DNA of 11,320 nt from UBA668 sp038234785. GTDB lineage: Bacteria; Actinomycetota; Acidimicrobiia; Acidimicrobiales; Ilumatobacteraceae. Positions 6,019 through 11,320 of the stretch are shown piece after piece. The translations under genes and the position numbers were made by a program. The notes beneath the pieces were generated by a model, which was not told the origin of the DNA, made no database searches, and saw only the letters and a list, made by a program, of their open reading frames with translations. The number at the start of each line of letters is the position of its first letter. Positions within the stretch are counted from its first letter, which is position 1. Where the stretch lies: assembly GCA_038234785.1 (NCBI GenBank), contig JBBQTC010000096.1, positions 1 through 11,320 on the forward strand, read 5' to 3'.

Positions 6019-6040
6019 GTGCAGGAAACGTGCAGGATTT
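6019..6040 (+). repeat. Paired GTGCAGGA repeat, right copy
   Basis: GTGCAGGAAAC directly followed by GTGCAGGATTT, an 11-base tandem duplication matching the left copy at 5772-5790. It also lies immediately upstream of the vapBC promoter, so it could be an operator for the antitoxin instead of, or as well as, an integrase arm site. Confidence 0.45.
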
Positions 6041-6044
6041 CTCG

Positions 6045-6073
6045 TTGCGTTGTCCTACCACCTGTCCTACCAT
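6045..6073 (+). promoter_or_regulatory. vapBC promoter with tandem repeat over the -10 region
   Basis: TTGCGT (6045-6050), a 17-base spacer, and TACCAT (6068-6073) form a recognisable promoter; six bases later comes the ATG at 6080, so the mRNA should be leaderless. A 12-base direct repeat (TGTCCTACCACC, then TGTCCTACCATC; 6051-6074) covers the spacer and -10 box and is a natural candidate for autorepression by the antitoxin. Confidence 0.6.
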
Positions 6074-6079
6074 CACGTC

Positions 6080-6340
6080 ATGGCCCAACGACAGAAGCGA
6101 TCTATCTCGCTCCCATCCGAACTCGCCCACGCCATCGACCAGGCCGCCACCGCAGAAGGCACGACGGTCAGCGCGTGGATCGCCGACACCGCCGCACACC
6201 GTCTGCGGATCGATGCCGGCCGCAAGGGTGTCGCCGAATGGGAACGCCAGCACGGCGCCCTCACACCCGATGAGCTCGCTGATGGACTCGCCCGAGCGAG
6301 GGCGATGCTGCGCCGTCAGCCGTCGCGCAAGAGCGCCTGA
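6080..6340 (+). CDS. VapB-like antitoxin (ribbon-helix-helix type)
   Basis: An 86-residue protein. The N-terminal 40 residues (KRSISLPSELAHAIDQAATA and then TTVSAWIADTAAHRL) have the strand-helix-helix pattern of ribbon-helix-helix DNA-binding antitoxins. The Arg- and Glu-rich C-terminal half (GVAEWERQHGALTPDELADG) would wrap the toxin. It should neutralise the PIN ribonuclease next to it and repress its own promoter. The frame is open upstream to 5798, but the ATG at 6080 fits both the promoter and the start of the fold. The stop at 6338-6340 touches the toxin GTG, so the pair is translationally coupled. Confidence 0.85.
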   Translation: MAQRQKRSISLPSELAHAIDQAATAEGTTVSAWIADTAAHRLRIDAGRKGVAEWERQHGALTPDELADGLARARAMLRRQPSRKSA

Positions 6341-6724
6341 GTGGACGGCGTCACCTACGACACTGGCGCGCTGATCGCCGCCGACCGCAACGACCGACGA
6401 ATGTGGGCGTTGCACGCCGGCTTCCTCGCCCTCGAAACCTCCCCTACCGTCCCGACCCCCGTACTCGCCGAAGCGTGGCGCGGCGGACCCCGCCAAGCGA
6501 GCCTCGCCCGCTTCCTCGCCCTCTGCACCACCGAACCTCTCACTGAAGATCAAGCGAAGGCCGTCGGAACGCTGGCAGCCCGCGCTGGACATGACGACAT
6601 CGTCGACGTCACGGTCGTCGAAGGAGCCGTCCGCCGCCACGACGCGATCGTGACCTCCAACTCGACCCACATCCGCAAGATCGCCGACGTCACCCGCGCA
6701 CGCCTCACCATCGAGACCATCTGA
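6341..6724 (+). CDS. PIN-domain ribonuclease toxin (VapC-like)
   Basis: A 127-residue PIN-domain protein starting at a GTG immediately after the antitoxin stop codon. Acidic metal-binding residues of the PIN active site are visible: Asp7 (YDTGALIAAD), Glu44 (VLAEAWRG) and Asp86/Asp89 (HDDIVDVTVVEGA). At the position of the fourth, often acidic, residue the sequence is TSNSTHI, with Asn106. Family members cleave RNA, often tRNA, when freed from the antitoxin; the target here cannot be read from sequence. Length is normal for the family. A second, truncated relative of the gene's 3' end is at 3826-3918. Confidence 0.88.
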   Translation: MDGVTYDTGALIAADRNDRRMWALHAGFLALETSPTVPTPVLAEAWRGGPRQASLARFLALCTTEPLTEDQAKAVGTLAARAGHDDIVDVTVVEGAVRRHDAIVTSNSTHIRKIADVTRARLTIETI

Positions 6725-6937
6725 CGACCCGGGCGGACTTCGGCGGCCCGAAAGCTTCAGATCGCCCACTCGAACCGATCCAAGGGAGAATCGACACAGG
6801 GTCCCGTCACCGCGGCTCGATCGACCACAGCCCGCTGCGCATCACGGCGGTTCTGGCGCGGTCCGGCGGGCGGCGACCCTTCACCCGTATCCGGCGTTTG
6901 GTGACACAGCAGGGAGAGCGCTTCGTGTCGTTCGTCG

Positions 6938-7762
6938 TCAGTGTGCTCGTTGACCGACACGAAGGACCGTGAGGTAGCGGCGCGCCGCGCGATCGCCGAG
7001 ATCTGTGCGGATCCGTTGCGCGATCGCATCGAGGAGCGGCTCACGCACCGGGGCTTCGAGCCGTCGATACGGCGACAGCGTCCGGAGAAGATCGGCGAAT
7101 CCGGCACGGTCGAAATGCTGCACCATCGGATACCAGCGCACGATCGTCGGCCCGAACAGCCCGTCCCGGTCCTCATTGGGAGGTCCCCAGCCACCGCTCG
7201 TGGCTCGCACCTCGTCTTCGAGTGGTGGGTGTCCCCAGTCGGGGTTGCCTGGGGCGAAGTGTTCGTGGAGATCGGCCGTTGCGGCGTAGACCTCGGGCTC
7301 GTCGATTCGCCGGATGACGACGTGGCCGAGCAACGCAAGCCAGCCGGAGGGGTGGAGGAAGGAGTGTGCTCGTGCCCATCCGATGCTCGGGTCGATCCAG
7401 TGCCAGGACGATGCGGCGACGATGAGGTCGAAGCGTCGGTCCCGCCGCTCCCACGTTTCGAACGTCGAGTTTTCGATGGCGACGTTTGCGAAGTGCGCCA
7501 TTCGTTGCCGAGCGATGTCCGCCATCTCGACTCCGGGTTCGATTGCTCTCACATCGCACCCAAGTTGGGCGAGTGATCCGGTCGCCTGACCGGTGCCACA
7601 GCCAACCTCGAGTACCGACGAATGCGCACCGACACCCGTCAACGCCACGAGGTCCGCGAAGAGTTCGTCCGGGTACCACGGTCGGACCTGTTGGTAGAGC
7701 GCAGGAACTTCGTTGAACAGCTTGCCTCGCTCACGCTGGTCCCCGGAACTCATGACATCCAT
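6938..7762 (-). CDS. SAM-dependent methyltransferase (class I, type 11-like)
   Basis: A 274-residue soluble protein. The SAM-binding motif I is VLEVGCGTGQATG at about 50-62, followed by an acidic residue ending the second strand (RAIEPGVEMADIARQRM) and the motif FDLIVAASSWHWIDP, which is typical of small-molecule methyltransferases of the Methyltransf_11/25 group. The N-terminal KLFNEVPALYQQVRPWYPDELF fits the same group. The substrate cannot be predicted. Starts at 7762 or at 7753 (MSSGDQRE) are both possible; neither has a clear Shine-Dalgarno or -10 box, unlike most other genes in the window. It stands alone, facing the toxin-antitoxin pair convergently with a 213-base gap in which I see no gene. 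Confidence 0.88.
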   Translation of the reverse strand: MDVMSSGDQRERGKLFNEVPALYQQVRPWYPDELFADLVALTGVGAHSSVLEVGCGTGQATGSLAQLGCDVRAIEPGVEMADIARQRMAHFANVAIENSTFETWERRDRRFDLIVAASSWHWIDPSIGWARAHSFLHPSGWLALLGHVVIRRIDEPEVYAATADLHEHFAPGNPDWGHPPLEDEVRATSGGWGPPNEDRDGLFGPTIVRWYPMVQHFDRAGFADLLRTLSPYRRLEAPVREPLLDAIAQRIRTDLGDRAARRYLTVLRVGQRAH

Positions 7763-7808
7763 CTTGCCCGATCATGTTGGCGTGGCCGCACGAGAACGAC
7801 GTGCCGAC

Positions 7809-7828
7809 CCGGCGGTATGAGCCGCCGG
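7809..7828. other. 7-bp inverted repeat (hairpin)
   Basis: CCGGCGG - TATGAG - CCGCCGG, a perfect inverted repeat with a six-base loop in the non-coding stretch upstream of the methyltransferase. No T-tract follows on either strand, so a classical terminator is not supported. Confidence 0.4.
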
Positions 7829-7898
7829 CAAGCGCTTGTGGCAGCGGGATTTTGGGACGGTTGGTCGGTGCCGATGCTTCGTTCGTGCTGATCGCCCA

Positions 7899-7915
7899 GC
7901 CGCTCGCCGAGCGGC
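7899..7915. other. 7-bp inverted repeat (tight hairpin)
   Basis: GCCGCTC - GCC - GAGCGGC, a perfect seven-base stem with a three-base loop. It lies downstream of the VOC remnant (read on the minus strand) and could be its old terminator, though there is no T-tract. Confidence 0.35.
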
Positions 7916-8015
7916 GTTCTGGCAGCGCGCTAGGTGCGCAGGGGTCAGCGATGCCGGGGCGACTTCCTGAGTCGAAACGGGGCGTTGACTCGAACGTCTG
8001 CTGACGGTTGATGCG

Positions 8016-8146
8016 CTAGTCCGACGCGAAGAACTTCACCTGGACGTCGGAGGGTGCTCTGCAAATACAGAAGAGGTTGCCCTCCGCGTCAGCCAATGTC
8101 GACCACTGAACCCAGGAACCTCGTCCAGCACGTCCCAGCGGTGAGC
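8016..8146 (-). pseudogene. Frameshifted C-terminal remnant of a VOC (glyoxalase-like) protein
   Basis: The last 34 codons on the minus strand read SWVQWSTLADAEGNLFCICR and then APSDVQVKFFASD before TAG. The pattern W-x2-LAD-x-EGN-x-FC is the C-terminal signature of glyoxalase-like VOC proteins. Just upstream a different frame reads RWDVLDEVPG, which is the segment expected before SWVQW, so a frameshift lies around 8110-8118. No further VOC sequence is recognisable beyond about 8146 and there is no start codon; full-length members have about 110-140 residues. A decayed gene. Confidence 0.65.
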
Positions 8147-8569
8147 TGCGGTCACCCAGACGAATCGTGCCACTTCGCTGGTTCGGGTTCCGCAGGTCCC
8201 GGTGAGGGTCGCGTTGTTGCGGCTGCGGGTTTGGCCGAACGTCGCGCGCAAGTGAAAAGACATCGCGAATCCGTAAGGTTCACGCGCTGCCACGAATGCC
8301 ATCTTGGCCATGGACTTTTCCACGGTCCCGCCCAAGGCGGCCGATCAGAACTGTGCCAACGCCGACGGTTCATCCGCTTCTACGTTGACGGCTCCGAGCG
8401 TCACATTCCGCGAGCTCGCTGAATCAATCACGCACGTCCGACCAGCCGGCCCGCGCCGCAGTGGTCCCGCGCCCGCAGCGACCACCGCGGAGTCCCTCGT
8501 CCGCCAGGGCCACCACCACTGACGCGGATTCCGTCGGACCGGAGGTGTCCGCCCCCGGGCAGGCGTTGC
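8147..8569. other. Stretch without a recognisable gene
   Basis: Between the VOC remnant and the end of the SMP-30 gene. Open frames of up to about 120 codons exist on both strands, but none has a domain, a start signal or a composition that I recognise. An open minus-strand frame (8036-8335) partly continues the VOC remnant. Probably eroded sequence. Confidence 0.5.
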
Positions 8570-9400
8570 TCAGCCGACGTTGCCGGTGCGCAGCGGGAGA
8601 CCCGTGACCCCGAGGTCAAAGCTCCAGAGCGTGCCGCGGCGTGACTCGGTGACGATCAACGTCGTGCCCACGAAGCAACAGTTCGTCGGCATCCCGTCGC
8701 CGCACATCAGCGTGTCGACCACGGCACCGTCAGCGACGACGTTGACGCAGTGGCCGTACGTGGACGCCACGTAGAGGCGGCCATCGGTGCCGACGCAGAA
8801 CCCATCTGGGAAGTGGCGATCAGGGAGCTCGACCAGGACCTGCGGTCCGGATGCGGACAGAGCCATCACGTGCCGGGAGAAGCTCTCCGTCCACAGCAGT
8901 GTGCCGTCGTCTGCGAAGCCGATGCCATTCGGGTACACGGCCTCGAGTTCCACCACCACCTCCCCGTCACCGGTGTTCACGTCGTACACGAACAGCCGAC
9001 CGGGAAGCAGATTCCTGCCAGCCGCGTCGCCCCGCGGGTCGGTGAACCACAACCGTCCGTCGGGTCCGAAGGCAAGGTCGTTCGGCGCGTCGAGTCGAAC
9101 GCCGTCGATCTCTGTCGCCAGCATCGACACCGTGCCATCGGTCTCGATGCACTGCAAGCCCGGCGTCACCCGTTCGTCGCCAACACCGCCATTCTGTGTC
9201 ACGTATATGCAGCCATCGGCGCCGAGCGCCGCCCCGTTCGGTCCTCCCCCCGACGTCGCTAGGTGGCGGACGCCGTCGGCCGGGGTCCAGTACGACAGGC
9301 GACCCCCCGCAATCTCGGTGAACACCACTCGCCCGTCAGGAAGCACGAGCGGTCCTTCCGGGAAGGCCAACCCGTCTGCGATGACATGTCCGATCGTCAT
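8570..9400 (-). CDS. SMP-30/gluconolactonase-family beta-propeller hydrolase
   Basis: A 276-residue six-bladed beta-propeller protein of the SMP-30/gluconolactonase/LRE family. These metal-dependent enzymes open sugar lactones or related esters. The four metal ligands of the family are in place: Glu15 (LAFPEGP), Asn107 (DAPNDLAFGPDG), Asn158 (VYPNGIGF) and Asp199 (HFPDGFCVGTDG). Repeated DGR/DGT-plus-hydrophobic strands (PDGRVVFTE, PDGRLWFTD, TDGRLYVAS) mark the propeller blades. There is no signal peptide, so it is cytoplasmic. The substrate is unknown and no sugar genes are nearby. ATG 9400 has no Shine-Dalgarno; a weak -10 (CACAAT) lies six bases upstream. Confidence 0.88.
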   Translation of the reverse strand: MTIGHVIADGLAFPEGPLVLPDGRVVFTEIAGGRLSYWTPADGVRHLATSGGGPNGAALGADGCIYVTQNGGVGDERVTPGLQCIETDGTVSMLATEIDGVRLDAPNDLAFGPDGRLWFTDPRGDAAGRNLLPGRLFVYDVNTGDGEVVVELEAVYPNGIGFADDGTLLWTESFSRHVMALSASGPQVLVELPDRHFPDGFCVGTDGRLYVASTYGHCVNVVADGAVVDTLMCGDGMPTNCCFVGTTLIVTESRRGTLWSFDLGVTGLPLRTGNVG

Positions 9401-9406
9401 CCGGCG

Positions 9407-9412
9407 ATTGTG
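9407..9412 (-). promoter_or_regulatory. Possible -10 box of the SMP-30 gene
   Basis: CACAAT on the minus strand, matching TATAAT at four of six positions, with six bases (CGCCGG) to the ATG at 9400. Supported mainly by the same spacing at other genes in the window. Confidence 0.3.
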
Positions 9413-9577
9413 TCACGCACTGTTCTGGTGAGAGGTCATGGTGTCGGGAGCGATGACGTACTTGGAGTCACCGTGACCGAAATGCGCTACGGAACAGAGT
9501 TGCACCGCTGATCGTCACACGCACCCGATCCCTGCCATGGTCGACCAGGTGAAGAAGTCGTGCCGGTACGCACCGAG

Positions 9578-9590
9578 CCGGCGTTTCGGG
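9578..9590 (+). repeat. 13-bp direct repeat, left of the F420 enzyme gene
   Basis: CCGGCGTTTCGGG, identical to 10104-10116; the two copies bracket the intact F420-dependent enzyme gene. Confidence 0.6.
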
Positions 9591-9656
9591 ACGGTCCGGG
9601 CCACACGGGGTTAGGTCACGCGGGCAGCCTCGGCCAGTGTGCGACCGCAGGTGCCG

Positions 9657-9662
9657 TACCCT
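9657..9662 (+). promoter_or_regulatory. -10 box of the F420 enzyme gene
   Basis: TACCCT followed by seven bases and then ATG 9670, again the leaderless arrangement. A GTG at 9667 is in frame but lies too close to the -10 box to be leaderless. Confidence 0.4.
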
Positions 9663-9669
9663 GGGCGTG

Positions 9670-10083
9670 ATGATCAACGATGACGTGAAGGCGCTCGTGA
9701 AGGAGAGGAACTTCGCAACGATCTCGACGCTGCTGCCGAGCGGCCAGATTCAGGCGCACGTGGTGTGGGTCGACTGCGACGAGGACCATCTCGTGATCAA
9801 TACCGAGGTCGAACTGCGCAAGTTCAAGAATGTCCAAGCCGATCCGCGGGTCACCGTCACTGTCTGGGACAGGAAGAACCCGTACTTCTTCGCTGAGATT
9901 CGAGGTCGAGTGGTTCAGATCGTGACGGGCCCAGAGGCGAGGGCAAACATCAACGCGCTTGCCCGGAAGTACCTGGACGCTGACTACCCCGACGAGTTGA
10001 TCCAGTCCGAACGAGTGATCCTCAAGATCGCCCCGGAGAGCCAGATCGTCTTCGCCCGCGGAATGCACGATGTTCGGCGGTAG
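9670..10083 (+). CDS. PPOX-class F420-dependent oxidoreductase (FDOR-B-like)
   Basis: A 137-residue split-barrel protein of the pyridoxamine-5'-phosphate-oxidase-like superfamily. Its sequence (ATISTLLPSGQIQAHVVWVD, NTEVELRKFKNVQADPRVTV, YFFAEIRGRVV) matches actinobacterial probable F420-dependent enzymes (Rv1155-like). These use reduced deazaflavin F420, or in some cases another flavin or heme, in a homodimer; the physiological substrate is unknown. The length is normal for the family. Start ATG 9670 is supported by alignment with the truncated copy at 3984-4226 and by the -10 spacing; the frame is open to 9637. It stands alone, between two identical 13-base repeats. Confidence 0.87.
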   Translation: MINDDVKALVKERNFATISTLLPSGQIQAHVVWVDCDEDHLVINTEVELRKFKNVQADPRVTVTVWDRKNPYFFAEIRGRVVQIVTGPEARANINALARKYLDADYPDELIQSERVILKIAPESQIVFARGMHDVRR

Positions 10084-10103
10084 GACCAAATCGCCAGGTC
10101 GAA

Positions 10104-10116
10104 CCGGCGTTTCGGG
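10104..10116 (+). repeat. 13-bp direct repeat, right of the F420 enzyme gene
   Basis: CCGGCGTTTCGGG, identical to 9578-9590. A shorter match (CCGGCGTTT) occurs at 6891-6899 downstream of the methyltransferase. Confidence 0.6.
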
Positions 10117-10239
10117 GCACCCGGGTACAGGCCGGAGTGGATTGCCACTCGTCCGCCCCGACGCGGAGTTGCGACTGCGCTTCTCGTGGAGTTCATCGGT
10201 CAGGGTCGCTTGCTTTGTTCCGTGTCACGCGTAGGCGTA

Positions 10240-10255
10240 GGACGTGTACATGTCC
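10240..10255. promoter_or_regulatory. Imperfect 16-bp palindrome
   Basis: GGACGTGTACATGTCC is symmetric at 14 of 16 positions, and the one unmatched pair would be a G-U wobble in RNA. Possible operator; no gene is clearly positioned to be controlled by it. Confidence 0.25.
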
Positions 10256-10541
10256 CTTCCCTGTTGTAATCGAAGCGTCGCGTCAGGCCGCGCGACTCAA
10301 TCGTCGCGACCTGTCGTCGTCGAGCGCGACAGCGGACGGCACAACGGTCGAACGATGACCCTTCTTCCTTGAACCAATTTGCCGGCACGATGCCCTGGTC
10401 TCGAAATCCCATGTGCGGCAATTTTCACCGCTCAGCTCGGATGACGACCGGGATCCTCTTTTGCGGGGTCGCGATCGCCAATGTCGCCGACTCTGAGTTG
10501 CGGCGCGAACTCTTCGCACGACCGACCCAGGTGCACTGGCG

Positions 10542-10547
10542 TATCGT
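10542..10547 (+). promoter_or_regulatory. -10 box of the interrupted regulator gene
   Basis: TATCGT, then six bases (TTCAGC), then GTG 10554. Supports the GTG as the true start and predicts a leaderless transcript. Confidence 0.4.
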
Positions 10548-10553
10548 TTCAGC

Positions 10554-11081
10554 GTGGCTGGCCTACCTGCATTCGACTTCGCAGCGTTCTTCGCTGCGTT
10601 CGATGGCCGTCGTCGTGAGCGGGGGCTCAGCTGGTATGAGTTCGCGGACGAGCTCTGGCAGCAGTCCGCGGGACTTAACTCACGTCGCAGTGATCATCCG
10701 CTTTGAGGTGGTGCAGTCGCAAGACTGGGCGCGCGTGACGCGACCTCCTGCCAATACGCGTTGTTCATGTTGCGCTGGCTCGGCCGCGCGCCTGAGGACT
10801 TCCTGACCGGCGCAGTGATTGAAGTCGGTGACACCCGGTTGCCGGAGCCGGGTCCCGATAGTCGGCTCCGCTGGGATCTGAACGAGCTCCATGCCGCGCT
10901 CAACGCGCAGCGTCAGCTCCTCGGACTCGCGTGGAGTGACTTAGCCCGGACGCTCGGTTGCACACCGGCGCGACTGACGAACCTGCGGACGGCTCGCCAA
11001 GCGGACATGGCGCTCATGCTGCGTGTGACGCAGTGGCTGGAGCGGCCCGCCGCCGCATTCATCCATGCGGCGCACTGGTGA
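10554..11081 (+). pseudogene. Two-unit helix-turn-helix protein interrupted by an in-frame TGA
   Basis: One continuous frame of 176 codons starts at GTG 10554 and is broken only by TGA at codon 51 (10704-10706). Both sides look conserved: before the stop, FAAFFAAFDGRRRERGLSWY-EFADELW; after it, QYALFMLRWLGRAPEDFL and DTRLPEPGPDSRLRWDL. The two halves resemble each other: RRERGLSWYEFADEL (about 19-34) aligns with RQLLGLAWSDLARTL, and both end in a helix with a W-L-x-R-x3-x-F pattern, so the protein seems to be a tandem pair of XRE-like helix-turn-helix units. The second unit keeps the canonical turn (LGCTPARLTNLRTAR). A protein from TTG 10761 or ATG 10767 would hold most of the second unit only. 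A single nonsense mutation is the simplest explanation; readthrough is possible. DNA-binding function is inferred. Confidence 0.7.
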
Positions 11082-11083
11082 AG

Positions 11084-11102
11084 TCCCTCCGCTTCTGAGG
11101 GA
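11084..11102 (+). terminator. Weak hairpin after the regulator stop
   Basis: TCCCTC - CGCTTCT - GAGGGA, a six-base perfect stem with a seven-base loop starting three bases after the stop at 11081. No T-tract follows, so its role as an intrinsic terminator is uncertain. Confidence 0.35.
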
Positions 11103-11259
11103 GCTCGGTATTGCCGGCGCAAAGCAGCACACAGCCGAGGCGATCGCCCCGGTCGAACGCCGAGCCGGACGTCCTGTAAGTGCCGTTATCTCCAGTCGTT
11201 GAAGAGAATCGGCGGGTGGCCTGGGGTGGTGTGTGGTGGACATGTCTTCGTCGCAGCGG

Positions 11260-11320
11260 TCAGCGGTCGAGGCGTCGTTCGCCGAGGGTGCGTGCGAGTT
11301 GTGCGCGCATGTTCGCGTTG
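11260..11320 (-). CDS. C-terminal tail of an unidentified protein (5' part beyond right edge)
   Basis: Nineteen codons and a TGA read on the minus strand: NANMRAQLARTLGERRLDR. The heptad-like, Arg/Leu-rich end resembles the coiled-coil C-termini of DUF6262-type proteins, which accompany tyrosine recombinases in actinobacterial mobile elements, but 19 residues are too few for a firm call. If right, an integrase gene would lie just outside the window. The 157 bases between the hairpin at 11102 and this stop show nothing recognisable. Confidence 0.35.
   Translation of the reverse strand, partial: NANMRAQLARTLGERRLDR

Larger units (their letters stand above)
10084..10553. other. Stretch without a recognisable gene
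   Basis: 470 bases between the F420 enzyme and the interrupted regulator. Apart from the 13-base repeat at 10104-10116, an imperfect palindrome at 10240-10255 and the -10 box at 10542-10547, I see no domain-bearing frame. It has AT-richer patches (around 10370-10430) than the flanking genes. Confidence 0.5.

Noticed and set aside
5851..6079. Intron-containing tRNA-Leu(UAA) instead of a fragment
   Set aside because: Group I introns do occur at this anticodon, but only about 180 bases separate the fragment from vapB and no 5' exon with GCCCAGG or a D arm is present.
5897..6769. Minus-strand open frame of 290 codons over the att region and vapBC
   Set aside because: It runs antisense through the antitoxin and toxin genes, which have clear folds, a promoter and coupled starts.
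7774..8004. Plus-strand open frame between methyltransferase and VOC remnant as a transposase piece
   Set aside because: The translation (for example RRQALVAAGFWDGWSV) has no recognisable transposase motif, and no terminal inverted repeats were found.
10704..10706. Selenocysteine codon at the in-frame TGA
   Set aside because: A helix-turn-helix protein is an unlikely selenoprotein, the stop falls in a linker, and I see no convincing hairpin right after it.
1..11320. CRISPR array, rRNA gene, riboswitch or complete insertion sequence
   Set aside because: No regularly spaced 25-40 base repeats, no rRNA signature and no complete transposase with terminal inverted repeats were seen; the only tandem repeats are the short ones listed.

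Overview
The window comes from a high-GC bacterium, most likely an actinobacterium and possibly of the Acidimicrobiia (Ilumatobacter-like) type. The evidence is an F420-type flavin/deazaflavin reductase, an alpha/beta-hydrolase-adenylate cyclase fusion of the actinobacterial kind, GTG starts, and many start codons placed 5-7 bases after a -10 hexamer, which predicts leaderless mRNAs. The lineage is an inference; no rRNA or marker gene is present.

Layout. (1) 1-3369 is a copper module: an OmpR-family response regulator leaving the left edge on the minus strand, a divergent secreted cupredoxin lipoprotein, and a CopB-type (CPH) copper-exporting P-type ATPase. The ATPase promoter carries a perfect palindrome between its -35 and -10 boxes that looks like a CsoR operator. 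The gap between regulator and cupredoxin holds a perfect inverted repeat and a set of 11-base direct repeats. (2) 3370-4226 is a scrapyard of broken genes: the C-terminal half of an M56 (BlaR1-like) metallopeptidase, the last 30 codons of a PIN toxin lying antisense to it, and the first half of an F420-dependent enzyme whose intact relative lies at 9670-10083. (3) 4296-5657 is the hydrolase-cyclase fusion. (4) 5658-6080 holds the 3' part of a tRNA-Leu, a roughly 10-base-phased CGGAC array and paired GTGCAGGA repeats on both sides: together they look like an integration (att) site. (5) 6080-6724 is an intact VapBC-type toxin-antitoxin pair with its own promoter. (6) 6938-7762 is a SAM methyltransferase. 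(7) 7763-8569 is mostly non-coding, with a frameshifted VOC (glyoxalase-like) remnant. (8) 8570-9400 is an SMP-30/gluconolactonase-family protein, followed by the intact F420-dependent enzyme. (9) 10554-11081 is a two-unit DNA-binding protein gene interrupted by one in-frame TGA, and at the right edge the last 19 codons of a minus-strand gene enter.

How it fits together. The cupredoxin and CopB ATPase would bind and export copper, with the two-component regulator sensing outside the cytoplasm and a CsoR encoded elsewhere controlling the ATPase. The M56 remnant next to copB may be what is left of a BlaI/CopY-M56 control pair. Gene fragments, att-like sequence, a toxin-antitoxin pair and a possible integrase-partner tail mark 3.8-11.3 kb as an accessory region shaped by repeated insertion and decay. 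The most testable new observations are the leaderless promoter pattern, the operator architecture of the copper module, the att-like site and the TGA-interrupted regulator.
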